A program made the position numbers and the translations under genes. From assembly GCF_000972845.2 (NCBI RefSeq), contig NC_040016.1:23372026-23436025 (forward strand): a stretch of 64,000 nt of DNA, read 5' to 3'. A model generated the notes under the pieces. The model had not been told where the DNA came from. It ran no database searches and saw only the letters and a program-made list of their open reading frames with translations. Below are positions 42,843-54,807 of this stretch, piece by piece (the stretch's first letter is position 1; each line of letters opens with the position of its first letter). The DNA is from Larimichthys crocea. Its lineage: Eukaryota > Chordata > Actinopteri > Sciaenidae.

Positions 42843-42981
42843 GTAATCATTAAACTCTTTAATTAAAACATGAAATCAAACATGATCCTGATGATTTTAT
42901 TGATTCTGATCATCGTCCATCCCCGTTCACCGTGGACAGCGGAGGATGCTGCGGTACACGGCACAGCAGAACCGGGCTTAC
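42405..42981. other. kidins220 intron, AT- and CA-rich
   Basis: AT microsatellite at about 42,405-42,445, (CA)n at 42,596-42,625 and 42,784-42,837. No exon seen. Confidence 0.5.
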
Positions 42982-43200
42982 CTTCGCGATGGGTCCGGTT
43001 CGGTTAGCGGGGTGATGGTGTGGCTTGCAGCCGGGTTTGGGTGCGTGTCCTCGGCGTGTGGTGTCCGTGTCCTCGGCCTGTGTCCGGATGACTCACTGCT
43101 CATCACAAACAACAGCAGCCATCTTGATGAGAACAAACACCCGCCGCCGCGTCAAGCGCGCCAAAATCACACCCGCACTTCCGCTCACGGCCGTCAAAAT
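42982..43200 (-). promoter_or_regulatory. kidins220: Probable kidins220 first exon and promoter
   Basis: CpG-rich block ending, on the minus strand, in CATCGCGAAG followed by a strong GTAAGC donor at 42,981. It fits a non-coding first exon spliced to the acceptor at 37,208. It carries AAGATGGC, the core of the YY1 site often found at vertebrate transcription starts, overlapping a short upstream ORF (43,122-43,093; nine codons, MAAVVCDEQ) in good start context (A at -3, G at +4). Assignment rests on position and strand; no transcript was available. Confidence 0.55.
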
Positions 43201-43845
43201 AAAAGCACAACGCAAACGCGACTGGACAATAATCCAGATTTAGAAGAACATCCTGAATTTTATCCATTATTCTCATTATCTACAGCTCCAGGAAAGACAC
43301 GACACCCACACTGAGTTCATTTCACGTCATTCAGCCTCAGATTTTGTTCAGTTTTAAACCTCATCGATACGTAGACGGTTCTTGGTCTTTTATTTTGGAG
43401 GAATGTATTTTGTAGATTTATGGGAACTTTGTTTAACTTTATTAAAAATCGATGATAAAATCTGTTTATCTTCAAAGAACGGCGTCTGATTATGATTCAG
43501 TTCATCAGCAATTAATTACTCATTACATTTACATCGAAGATTCACATTAAAGTCAGAGAATGAAGCAACAAGGCTGCCATCATCTCATGCAGACATGTCC
43601 AGTTTGTTATTGAGAACAATCATTATTTAATTATTTACTTCATGCTTTCCTTCATCTGTGTTTACAGTCCACACATGTCCTAAAGACTTCATGTGGACGG
43701 ACAGAAAGACGCCAACGTTAAAGTCCACAGACATCTGTGTAATAAATATGATAACTCATTAACAGAGGACAGACTGCTCCGCCTGGACCACTTTATTACA
43801 GGTTAGAGTCCAGAGACACGTCCACCTGCCAAAGTGAAGGTCTAA
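43201..43845. other. Intergenic DNA between kidins220 and mboat2
   Basis: Unique AT-rich sequence with no exon recognised. The two genes point the same way, mboat2 upstream of kidins220. Confidence 0.5.
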
Positions 43846-43849
43846 AGCT

Positions 43850-44015
43850 GTGACGTCCCCGCAGACTGTCTAAAACCTGGACATAGTCTCCGTGACGTCC
43901 CCGCAGACTGTCTAAAACCTGGACATAGTCTCCGTGACGTCCCCGCAGACTGTCCAAAACCTGGACATAGTCTCCGTGACGTCCCCGCAGACTGTCTAAA
44001 ACCTGGACTTTGTCG
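43850..44015. repeat. 42-bp minisatellite, about 4 units
   Basis: Four clean units of the dispersed 42-bp repeat in the same orientation as the 53.5-kb array. Confidence 0.95.
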
Positions 44016-44439
44016 ATGTGACGCCCCCATCCAGACAAAGACACAGTTAAATAAACGGAAGTGTCCAAAAAATAGAGGTTTTTAAATCAAATAAGTGTAC
44101 AAACAAAAAACAACAAACATGTCGTCCATATCAAACCTTCAGGAGGCGGCTGATTCGCTGTGAGAATAGAATGTCACATCCTTGAAACAGGAAGTAAAGA
44201 AAATGTGGTTTGATGCAACGATGACATCACTGAGCATCACACAGCAGTTGAACCCAAAATGTTGAGTCTTCTGGGCAGTCAGGAACGAGTCCGTAAACAT
44301 ACACTGAGCCATGACTGGTTCATGCTAACGTGAGTCAGCAGCTGGTGACCAAAACAAAACTAACCTGCAAACATTATGCAGCTAATCTGTAAACTCTACC
44401 CCCGCTACACAACTTAGCAACCAAACTTGTTGCTCTTAC

Positions 44440-45410
44440 TGCGGTGTTAGCTACTGAAGCTACAGTTTAGCTTCTACAATGATTGTTTAGCTAACTGAAG
44501 CTAACGTTTTTAGCTTCTACAATGAGTGTGTAGCTAACCTGAAGCTAACAGTTTTAAGCTTTCTACATGAGTTGTTGCTAACCTGAAGCTACAGTTTTCT
44601 TAGCTGCTACATGAGTTGTTAGCTAACGAACTACAGTTTTTAGCTTCTACAATGAGTTGTTAGCTAACCTGAAGCTAACAGTTTTTTAAGCTCTGCACTG
44701 AGTTGTTAGCAACCTAAAGCTAACAGTTTTTCTTCTGCACTGAGTTGTTAGCTAACCTGAAGCTAAACAGTTTTAGTTCTGCATTGTTGCTACTGAGTTT
44801 GTTGCTAACATAGCTAACAGTTTTAGCTTCTGCACTGAGTTGTTAGCCTAACCTAAAGCTACAGTTTTAGCTTCTACAATGAGTGTGTAGCTAAACCTGA
44901 AAGCTAACAGTTTTAGCTTCTACAATGTTGTTAGCTAACCTGAAGCTAACAGTTTTAGCTTCTGCACTGAGTTGTTAGCTAACCTGAAGCTAACAGTTTT
45001 AGCTTCTGCACTGAGTTGTTAGCTAACCTGAAGCTAACAGTTTTAGCTTCTGTCTACTGAGTGTGTTTAGCTTACATGATAGCTAACAGTTTTAGCCTCC
45101 GTTGCGTTCCTACAATGAGTGTTAGCTAACCTGAGCTAACCATTTTTGCTTCTGCATGCGAGTGTTATCTAACCGAAGCTAACAGTTTTTAGCTTCGAAA
45201 TGAGTTGTTAGCTACCTAAAGCTAACAGTTTTTAGCTTTGCACTGAGTTTGTTGCGACCCTGAAGCTAACAGTTTTAGCTTCTGCACTGAGTTGTTAGCT
45301 AACCTGAAGCTAACAGTTTTAGCTTCTGCACTGAGTTGTTAGCTAATCTGAAGCTAACAGTTTTAGCTTCTACAATGAGTTGTTAGCTAACCTGAAGCTA
45401 ACAGATCTAA
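44440..45410. repeat. GTTAGCTAACCTGAAGCTAA repeat, partly noisy
   Basis: About 20 units of a 42-46-bp repeat (GTTAGCTAACCTGAAGCTAA, CAGTTTTAGCTTCTGCACTG). Units from about 44,500-44,890 and 45,050-45,260 carry many indels, while those in between and after are clean, again suggesting uneven polishing. Confidence 0.85.
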
Positions 45411-45814
45411 ATTAAACATTATTTAAACTAGCTAACCCTTAAAATGAGCCAGTGTTAGCTGACATGTTGACTGCCTTAAACCAGATGTGTGCTGATGTGT
45501 TGTTAGCTTTTAGCATCTAAACTAAACATTAGCGAACAAACGGGTGACATTGTTGGGTTCAGGTCCTGCTGTGATTTCATGGAAGAGGGGTCTGATCCAG
45601 GCAGGATTTCGGGTCACATCCTGGAGTTTCACATCGACCACAGGTCTGTTTGGAGTCACATAAATTACATAAATAACAAAAAGCTAACAGCTACGATGTA
45701 AACACAACGGCCTCCTCAGGGCGACAGTGAAGACCTGCAGTAAACAAACTAAAGAACCAAGGCGGCAATCGTTGGCACTTTCTCTGAATCGATTCTGAAC
45801 ACTGACAGTGATTT

Positions 45815-46660
45815 AACATCCATCCATCCATCATCCATCCATCCATCATCACACAGCTCATCCATCCATCCATCCATCCATCATCACACAACTCATCCAT
45901 CCATCCATCATTACACAGCTCGTCCATCCATCCATCATCACACAGCTCATCCATCCATCCATCCATCATCACACAGCTCGTCCATCCATCCATCCATCCA
46001 TCCATCCATCCATCATCACACAGCTCATCCATCCATCCATCCATCCATCATCACACAACTCATCCATCCATCCATCATCACACAGCTCGTCCATCCATCC
46101 ATCATCACACAGCTCATCCATCCATCCATCATCACACAGCTCGTCCATCCATCCATCCATCATCACACAGCTCATCTATCCATCCATCCATCCATCCATC
46201 CATCCATCCATCCATCATCACACAGCTCATCCATCCATCCATCCATCCATCCATCCATCCATCCATCCATCCATCCATCCATCCATCCATCATCACACAG
46301 CTCGTCCATCCATCATCACACAGCTTGTCCATCCATCCATCCATTCATCATCACACAGCTCGTCCATCGATCATCACACAGCTCATCCATCCATGCATCC
46401 ATTCATCATCACACAGCTCGTCCATCGATCATCACATAGCTCGTCCATCCATCCATCCATCCATTCATCATCACACAGCTCGTCCATCGATCATCACACA
46501 GCTCGTCCAACCATCCATCCATCCATCATCACATAGCTTGTCCATCATCACACAGCTCATCCATCCATCCATCATCACACAGCTTGTCCATCATCACACA
46601 GCTCATCCATCCATCCATCATCACACAGCTCGTCCATCATCACACAGCTCGTCCTGTCTT
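45815..46660. repeat. (CCAT)n with CATCACACAGCTCG spacer
   Basis: About 850 bases of CATC repeats interspersed with ATCACACAGCTCGTCC, just 3' of mboat2. The long ORFs rich in MDGW or SIHPSIH are repeat by-products. Confidence 0.95.
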
Positions 46661-46918
46661 CTTTGTCGATCCGTCAGCAGCTCTTACAGTATATATTTTT
46701 TGTCTGTGTGTTGTCCGTCTCTGCTTGTGTTGCTGCTGTTGGTTGTCTGAATGAGTCCAGCAGTCGTTCTTCCTCGTGAAGACAAAGTTTTGTGTGAAAC
46801 TCTTCATCAGGTTGAGCGTTTGGACCTCCTGACCGGCGGTCCACCTCCTCCTCGCCTCTCTGTACAAGTTAATGGAATACAATGTGGTTCACGGCGCTCG
46901 GCGTCCCCGCCCTTGCCC

Positions 46919-49900
46919 TCATGTGGTCTTCTCCTTCTGGCTGCAGTTGCTGTCTGAAGCCTCCTGGTGGCGCTGGCCTGGCTCCTGGTCGAGGGTCTTC
47001 TTCTGCTGGTCTTTGAGGCGGAGATGTCTCGGTTTGACCGGCAGCGCCACGGCCAGAAGAACGCAGCCGATGTGGAGGCTGAAGTACCAGGACCTGCAGG
47101 GACAAGACGGAGACTCAGGTGATTAATCGTGAGTTCAGCCTGAGCTGATCCTGAGTTAAACCACAGTGAAACCTGTTAATCATGAATTAATCCAGAATCA
47201 AACCTGAGCTAATCCTGATCTGAACCTGAATTACATGTTAATCCTGAGTTAATCCAGAGTCAAACCACAGATAAACCTGAGTTAATCCAGAGTCAGTCCT
47301 GACTTTCTGACCTGTAGAACTTGATGGATGGACCCACAGACAGCAGGACGAAAGGCACCACTGTGTAGCAAATGGCGATCTGAGTGGCCATCCACGTGAT
47401 GACATCATAGACCAGTTTGTGGGCAGGTGACTGCAGGAAGTACGGCCGGACGTTGTGTCGCACCTGAGAAGACAAAACGTTAGCTGTTAGCATAGACGTT
47501 AAACACAGCGCGCGCTTCCTCATCATAGCGAATGCTGGAGAGTTAGCAACACTCAAATGCTAACGCTTCCATGAGCTCATTATCCAACAGTTAGTTAGCA
47601 GGCTCACGAGCTAACAGCTAACGGGTAGCGGGGACAGCTCACCGCTCGAGCAGCCAGTGTGATGACGATGCCGGTGAGGAAGGTGAGGTAGTAGCCTGGA
47701 TACGCTCCGTGCCACATGGCCGACAGGATGAAGGTGGCTGCTGTCGGATGGTAGGGACATCGCTCGTAACACACCCTGTCGACCAGAGGTCAGAGGTCAA
47801 ACACACAGATTTAACGTGTCACATGATCTTTATTCAGCACACATGCTTCATGGGTTCATCATGTCAGGTGTGTTTGACTATGAGATGATGATGTGCGTGT
47901 CGACCAGCAGGTGGCAGCAGTCTACAAATTAAATTAGATTAAATTAGATGAGGTCTCACCTTTTGAGCCAATGAGCCGTCTGGATGTTCCAGTTGTCAAG
48001 GAAAACTTTGAAGCTCGTGGCTAACTGAAAGAGAAATCTTTAGTTCATGAACACAGATAAGCTAAGGGCTAACAGATAAGCTAAAGGCTAACAGATAAGG
48101 TAAGGGCTAACAGATAAGGTAAGGGCTAACAGATAAGCTAAAGGCTAACAGATAGTTAACAGGGCCATCAGCTAACAGCTAACGTCCTGACCTCGATGTT
48201 GAGGATCCTCAGGTTGGAAATGAGGTCCCAGCGTGGGGAGCCGTCCTCATCGTAGCCGTTGAAGCCGAAGCCGGCAGCGTTGTTGATGGCGTCAGCTGAG
48301 GTTAAAAAGAGTTATGAAGGTTTAAAGACAATGCAGCCAATGAGAGGAGAGGACAGTTTTACTGGATCTTAAAGGTAACATGCTGGGTCTGCCACCCACC
48401 GAGTGTCCAGACGAAGTAGTACTTGGGTCTGGTGGTCAGCATGGACAGGTACAGGTAGACCACCTGAGCATAGAACGGCATGTTGGCGATGAAGTCGTCG
48501 TCGATGTTTCGTTCCACGGGGAAAACTTTACACACCGACAGAAAGACCAGGAGGCAGAAGAAGGAGGTGGCCACTTTCCGGACGACCTCCGTCTGAGGAG
48601 ACAGAGAGAGAGTTAGCTTAGTTTGAAAAGAGGCTGGACGCTCAGAGGAGGACACAGCTCTGACGTCCACGACAAAACCAACAAATCATCCGATGACTTC
48701 CTGTGGACTCAGTTTGTCTTCTTCAGTGCAGCTGAGCTCTCACAGATAAAACCAGCCGTTATGCAGACGATGCTTAGTGCAGGCTGGCACAGAGCACATT
48801 AAAGAGGTGAGTTAAATGACACCTGGTGGTCACGTGTCGTACATTTGGCGAAGGCTCGCTCTGACTCAGCTTGCTGCTGGACTTCCTGTTGGCCTCCTGG
48901 TCTCTATGGCGACGGGGGTCTCCCTCGATGAATGCGATGTAGTCGTTGTAGGAGCTGGTCGGTCCGGCCAGGATGCCCATGAAGTTACAGTTGTAGCTGA
49001 AGTACTCGAGCAGACTGGGCATCCTCCTGATGGCCAGGATCTTCTGTCCTGGAGTCAGCTGTTCCTCTTTCCGGGCCATACCTGTCCCAACACATCACAC
49101 AGAACATGAGCTGAGCGTCCACCTCACGGCGCCTGACGCAGGTGTAAAGGTGCTGCTCGCTCACCGTCGTGGATCTCAAACGCCAGGCTGGTGATTTTCT
49201 GAGTTATCACCATCATGGGGCTGCAGAGAGAGCAAGAGCGAGACAGTTAACGACCACACGCGACATTCAGAAGCACCTTTCATCAGCGTAGCCCAGTGAG
49301 CAAAACGAGCTAACGTAAGCTTAGCATGGGGCCTGCTAACGTCAACAAACAACGAAGCTAGTCAAAGCTAACTTTACCGCAAAGCATGCCAGATACATTC
49401 AGTTTGTTGTTTCTAAAGTGGTCGTACTTTCACTTTGGATCAGTGAAGCTGGCTGCAGTTCACTGAACGACCAAAGGCGGCGCTGTTACAGATGTCATTT
49501 AAATCCAGGTGTGAACAGGTAAACAATGTCTTACCCTGTGAAGTCAGCAGAGTACATGCCATAGTCGAAGACGTAGACTCGAGTGATCTGACACAGACTC
49601 AGGTAGCTGAGCGCCACCAGGAGGCAGTACCTGAAAATAACACGATACGTGACGGACAGGTGAGCGCCACCTGGAGGCTGCAGCGTCCATCACACGGTCC
49701 TCCACAAACATCATCAGACGTGAATGTGTCTTACTTGTGCATGTGTTCGACCCCGGTCAGGATCATGATGCCGTAGGTGAGTCCGCTCTGAACCAGGAAG
49801 TGAAGGGCGTACCTGGAAATGAGAGGAAGTGAAGAGAGTCACCTGTGAAGCTAATAACGAGCTAACTCGAGCTAACTAGAGCTAACAGCGTCTGTCTTAC

Positions 49901-50277
49901 CAGCCGAAGCAGAACAGAGCGAAGTACAGGCCCAGTACGGTCGCCACCACGTGCCTGATGAACGGACTGGTTCTACTGGGATGAAGGAAGAGGCGGAACC
50001 AGAAGGCCGACAGCAAAGCACAGAGCTGACACACCACAAAGTTTACCTGCACAGGTGAACGGGGAGAACACACACCTGGTTAGATCATGTGACCAAAGTC
50101 AGGAGTCTGAGGAAGCTGTCGTTAGTCAGTCAGTGGTAGTTACGAAGTCATTCTCTGTCACCGAGCTGAGAGCACGCGATGAACCGTCAGCGTCCTCTTC
50201 ACTCTCTTCTCCTCTGCCATCATGTCCATAGAAGCTGCTGACTGCTGGACCTGAACACCTCTTCTTCTTCTTCTTCT

Positions 50278-50324
<47 letters not shown>

Positions 50325-52455
50325 TTCTTCTTCTTCTTCTTCTTCTTCTTCCTGGAAAACACTAACACTCCCCTGGTTCTCACCAAACTGAGCTAACAGC
50401 AGCCGTGCTGTGTGACTCTGTGCCCAGGGTTTGTCCTGTCAGGGTTTGTCCCTCAGGGTTTGTCCTGTCTTTGTTTGTCCTGTCAGGGTTTGTCCTGTCT
50501 TTGTTTGTCCTGTCAGGGTTTGTCCCTCCTGTCAGGGTTTGTCCCTCAGGGTTTGTCCCTCAGGGTTTGTCCTGTCAGGGTTTGTCCTGTCAGGGTTTGT
50601 CCCTCAGGGTTTGTCCCTCAGAGTTTGTCCTGTCTGGGTTTGTCCTGTCAGGGTTTGTCCTGTCTGGGTTTGTCTTGTCAGGGTTTGTCTGTCTGGGTTT
50701 GTCCTGTCAGGGTTTGTCCTGTCAGGGTTTGTCCTGTCTTTGTTTGTCCTGTCTGGGTTTGTCCCTCAGGGTTTGTCCTGTCAGGGTTTGTCCTGTCTTT
50801 GTTTGTCCCTCAGGGTTTGTCCTGTCTGGGTTTGTCCTGTCTGGGTTTGTCCTGTCTTTGTTTGTCTTGTCAGGGTTTGTCTTGTCAGGGTTTGTCCTGT
50901 CAGGGTTTGTCCTGTCTGGGTTTGTCCTGTCTGGGTTTGTCCTGTCAGGGTTTGTCCTGTCTGGGTTTGTCCTGTCTGGGTTTGTCCCTCAGGGTTTGTC
51001 TGTCAGGCAGAGGCGTGGGGTCAGGCGTGGTTCAGGGTTTCAGTGGTCGGTTGTTTGGGTGGAGCGGGCGGTGTGTTGTGTTTCAGTGTTATCAGTGTCA
51101 TGTTCAGCAGCGTAACATCTGATCCAGCTGAGCAGGGAAACCAGCGACGCTCGCTGATGTTCTTCATCAATAATGGACGCCGTGTAAACTGACCAATTAG
51201 CCGACGGCTTCGTTACAGACGAGGTCGTTAACGTGAGCTGTGACTGACAGACCCTGACTGTTAGCATGACTGTTAGCACTGTGCTAACTTAGCCTCAGAT
51301 TAGCTTAGTTAGCATGAGGCTAAGTTAGCCTAGTATCACAGTAACTTAGCTTCATGCTAACAGAGTATCATGCTAACTTACAGAGTACATAGAGACAGAT
51401 ACAACATGTTATGGTAATAACAACAGTTAGCTTAGCATTATCAGTTAGCTTAGCATCATGAGTTAGCTTAGCATTATCAGTTAGCTTAGCATCATGAGTT
51501 AGCTTAACATTACCAGTTAACTTAACATCATGAGTTAGCTTAGCATTATCAGTTAGCTTAACATTATCAGTTAACTTAACATCATGAGTTAGCTTAACAT
51601 CATACGTTAGCTTAGCATCATGAGTTAGCTTAACATTATCAGTTAGCTTAACATCATAAGTTAGCTTAGCATCATGAGTTAGCTTAGCATTATCAGTTAG
51701 CTTAACATCATAAGTTAGCTTAGCATCATGAGTTAGCTTAACATTATCAATTAGCTTAACATCATGAGTTAGCTTAACATCATGAGTTAGCTTAACATTA
51801 TCAGTTAGCTTAACATCATACGTTAGCTTAGCATCATGAGTTAGCTTAACATTATCAGTTAGCTTAGCATTATCAGTTAGCTTAACATCATAAGTTAGCT
51901 TAGCATCATGAGTTAGCTTAGCATTATCAGTTAGCTTAACATCATAAGTTAGCTTAACATCATGAGTTAGCTTAACATCATGAGTTAGCTTAGCATTATC
52001 AGTTAGCTTAACATCATACGTTAGCTTAACATCATGAGTTAGCTTAGCATTATCAGTTAGCTTAACATCATAAGTTAGCTTAGCATCATAAGTTAGCTTA
52101 GCATCATGAGTTAGCTTAGCATCATGAGTTAGCTTAGCATCATGAGTTAGCTTAGCATCATGAGTTAGCTTAGCATTATCAGTTAGCTGATAGCTGATGT
52201 TATGCTAGCTTGTGATGCTACAGTGACTTCCTGTTTGGACAGAGAATTGCTCCTGATTGGACGATGCTACAGATGTTTCCTAGCAACCATTGAAAGTCAG
52301 TCTGAGGCTCAGTGAACAGCTGATCACACCTGAACACCTGCTGAGGTGAAACATGAGGACAGGTCCTGTGTGATGTCACAACATATCCAGTGACGTCATA
52401 CCGTGTTCTATAGTGACGTGTTGTGACGTGGCTCAGGTGTGTTTTGCTGTTGAGG

Positions 52456-52500
<45 letters not shown>

Positions 52501-52581
52501 AGCTCCTTCATCCTCCTCTTCATCACTTAAACAGATCAGCTGATCACAAACAGCTGATTGATCTGATTGATCTGATGGATC

Positions 52582-52630
<49 letters not shown>

Positions 52631-52943
52631 AGGTCCGGTCCGGTCCGGTCGGTACAGACCGGATCCGGTCCCGTACCACAGACACGAGGCCTCGATCCAT
52701 GCTGGACCCGCCGTCGCACCGCCTCTGCCCCGCTCTCTTTATGTCTCACCGGCCGGCCGTGTCGCATTCAGCGCCGTGTGTGAGCCGGACTCCGCCCCGG
52801 AGGAGCCCCGGAGGAGCCCCGGAGGCTCCGCTCCTGTCCCTGGTGGGTCTTACCTGGTCCAGCGGCAGGTTGGTGATCTCGCTGACCGGCTGCAGGAGGC
52901 TGGAGCCGGTGCAGGCCGTGGATCGGCTGTCTTCAGCGGCCAT
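46919..52943 (-). CDS. mboat2: Lysophospholipid acyltransferase MBOAT2, 12 exons
   Basis: Multi-pass ER-membrane O-acyltransferase of the MBOAT family that reacylates lysophospholipids (mainly lyso-PE and lyso-PC) with unsaturated acyl-CoA in the Lands cycle. Exons: 52943-52854, 50046-49901, 49812-49735, 49630-49535, 49220-49165, 49081-48843, 48592-48400, 48295-48192, 48024-47960, 47775-47643, 47463-47312, 47093-46919. They join in phase to 1,527 nt, 508 aa (human MBOAT2 about 520). Seen: LPLDQVNFVVCQL near the N terminus, SLLEYFSYNCNFMGILAGP, TRPKYYFVWTLADAINNAAG, the active-site region DNWNIQTA (about 344-351) and catalytic-type His378 in SAMWHGAYPGYY. RRMPSLLEY and NCNFMGILAGP favour MBOAT2 over MBOAT1, as does the kidins220 neighbour. 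Intron 1 (2.8 kb) is mostly tandem repeats. No defect seen. Confidence 0.95.
48050..48165. repeat. AACAGATAAGCTAAGGGCT repeat
   Basis: Five or six 19-bp units in the intron between mboat2 exons 8 and 9. Confidence 0.85.
50259..50351. repeat. (CTT)n microsatellite
   Basis: CTT trinucleotide run in mboat2 intron 1. The minus strand gives a poly-lysine ORF that is not a gene. Confidence 0.95.
50415..51008. repeat. 15-bp GGGTTTGTCCTGTCA minisatellite
   Basis: About 40 units in mboat2 intron 1. 15-bp periodicity keeps all three plus frames open and gives 236-253-codon artefactual ORFs. Confidence 0.97.
51285..52195. repeat. 18-bp AGTTAGCTTAGCATCATG minisatellite
   Basis: About 0.9 kb of alternating GTTAGCTTAGCATCATGA and GTTAGCTTAACATTATCA units in mboat2 intron 1, near the promoter side. 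Confidence 0.97.
52458..52625. repeat. (GT)n and (CA)n facing tracts
   Basis: A (GT)n tract at 52,458-52,499 and a (CA)n tract at 52,582-52,625 that can pair as a hairpin of about 40 bp. Confidence 0.9.
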
Positions 52944-53060
52944 AGCTCCGTGTCTGTGCCCGGCCCGGGGGGTGCAGCTTCTGTGTCCGGCTGCAGCAGC
53001 TCAGAGGCGGCGGCGGAGGCTCCGTGATCCGCCGACAGTCTGTCTGTCTGTGCTGCTGAT
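52944..53060 (-). promoter_or_regulatory. mboat2: mboat2 5' UTR and CpG-rich promoter
   Basis: GC- and CpG-rich sequence directly upstream of the mboat2 ATG (on the minus strand GCCTCCGCCGCCGCCTCTG), followed by CTC-rich tracts at 53,090-53,206. No TATA box seen. The transcription start is inferred, not observed. Confidence 0.5.
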
Positions 53061-53159
53061 GATGATGATGCTCCTTCCTCCTCTTCTTCCTGCTCCTCCT
53101 CCTCCTCCTCAGTCTGTCTCCCCCTCCTCCCTCTGATGCCCCCCCTCTCCCTCTCACAT

Positions 53160-53206
53160 CACTTGGTCCTTCCTCCTCCTCCTCCTCCTCCTCCTCCTCC
53201 TCCTCC
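53160..53206. repeat. (CTC)n microsatellite
   Basis: CCT/CTC run upstream of mboat2. Confidence 0.9.
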
Positions 53207-53455
53207 ATCCTTGTCTCCTTGTCTCCTTGTCTCCTTGTTCCTCCCTGTCTCACCTCAGAGACAAACGGCCTCCTCTTTATTTGTTTGTTTGTTTATTTTT
53301 TATCCAATCAGAGTCGAGCAGGACACAGACTGACCAATCAGAGTGAGCGAACAGATTTTATTTTGTTAAATGTCACTGATTGTTTTTCACAATAAAGTGC
53401 TTGCAGACAAAATGGAGAGCCCAGGTGCATGCTGGGAAACGTTCAGTTCAACAAA

Positions 53456-54645
53456 TGAACCCTAAAACCTGGACGTAGTCTCTGAGACGTCCCCGCAGAC
53501 TGTGTAAACCTGGACGTAGTCCCTGAGACTAAAACTGGACGTAGTCTCTGAGACGTCCCCGCAGACTGTCTAAAACCTGGATGTAGTCTCCGTGACGTCC
53601 CCGCAGACTGTCTAAAACCTGGACGTAGTCTCCGTGACGTCCCCGCAGACTGTCTAAAACCTGGACGTAGTCTCCGTGACGTCCCCGCAGACTGTCTAAA
53701 ACCTGGACGTAGTCTCCGTGACGTCCCCGCAGACTGTCTAAAACCTGGACGTAGTCTCCGTGACGTCCCCGCAGACTGTCTAAAACCTGGACGTAGTCTC
53801 CGTGACGTCCCCGCAGACTGTCTAAAACCTGGACGTAGTCTCCGTGACGTCCCCGCAGACTGTCTAAAACCTGGACGTAGTCTCCGTGACGTCCCCGCAG
53901 ACTGTCTAAAACCTGGACGTAGTCTCCGTGACGTCCCCGCAGACTGTCTAAAACCTGGACGTAGTCTCCGTGACGTCCCCGCAGACTGTCTAAAACCTGG
54001 ACGTAGTCTCCGTGACGTCCCCGCAGACTGTCTAAAACCTGGACGTAGTCTCCGTGACGTCCCCGCAGACTGTCTAAAACCTGGACGTAGTCTCCGTGAC
54101 GTCCCCGCAGACTGTCTAAAACCTGGACGTAGTCTCCGTGACGTCCCCGCAGACTGTCTAAAACCTGGACGTAGTCTCCGTGACGTCCCCGCAGACTGTC
54201 TAAAACCTGGACGTAGTCTCCGTGACGTCCCCGCAGACTGTCTAAAACCTGGACGTAGTCTCCGTGACGTCCCCGCAGACTGTCTAAAACCTGGACGTAG
54301 TCTCCGTGACGTCCCCGCAGACTGTCTAAAACCTGGACGTAGTCTCCGTGACGTCCCCGCAGACTGTCTAAAACCTGGACGTAGTCTCCGTGACGTCCCC
54401 GCAGACTGTCTAAAACCTGGACGTAGTCTCCGTGACGTCCCCGCAGACTGTCTAAAAACTGGACGTAGTCTCTGAGACTAAAACCTGGACGTAGTCTCTG
54501 AGACTAAAACTGGACGTAGTCTCTGAGACTGTCTAAACCTGGATGTAGTCTCCGTGACGTCCCCGCAGACTGTCTAAAATCTGGACGTAGTCTCTGAGAC
54601 TAAAACTGGTCGCAGTCTCTGAGACTAAAACTAGTCGCAGTCTCT
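53456..54645. repeat. 42-bp minisatellite between divergent promoters
   Basis: The main array of the dispersed 42-bp unit. From 53,564 to 54,446 the word GACTGTCTAAAA begins exactly every 42 bases, giving 21 nearly identical units, with degenerate copies on both sides. Each unit has TCCGTGACGTCC, which contains a TGACG half-site of the ATF/CREB type, and two or more CpGs. The array fills most of the 1.86 kb between the mboat2 and cep43 start codons. Confidence 0.97.
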
Positions 54646-54807
54646 GAGACCTGCAGTGTGCTCCTTTAAACTGAGCCGGCAGACATCAGTCCGTCCTGCA
54701 GGGGGCGTCAGTCGGCCTCGGGTGCCAGCTGACATGAACCGTAGAAGAAGAAGAGGTTTGTTGTGGTTGGTTGTCCTGACAGCAGCTAGCCTGTTAGCTT
54801 CAGAAAC

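Noticed and set aside
45691..46750. [10 protein letters not shown] and SIHPSIHH ORFs
   Set aside because: (CCAT)n repeat translations.
50405..51192. 236-253-codon ORFs of GFVLS/QGLSC repeats
   Set aside because: 15-bp minisatellite in mboat2 intron 1; all three frames are open, so it is not a gene.
46919..52943. MBOAT1 as the identity of the acyltransferase
   Set aside because: The SLLEYFSYNCNFMGILAGP block and the kidins220 neighbour fit MBOAT2; MBOAT1 has a different sequence there.
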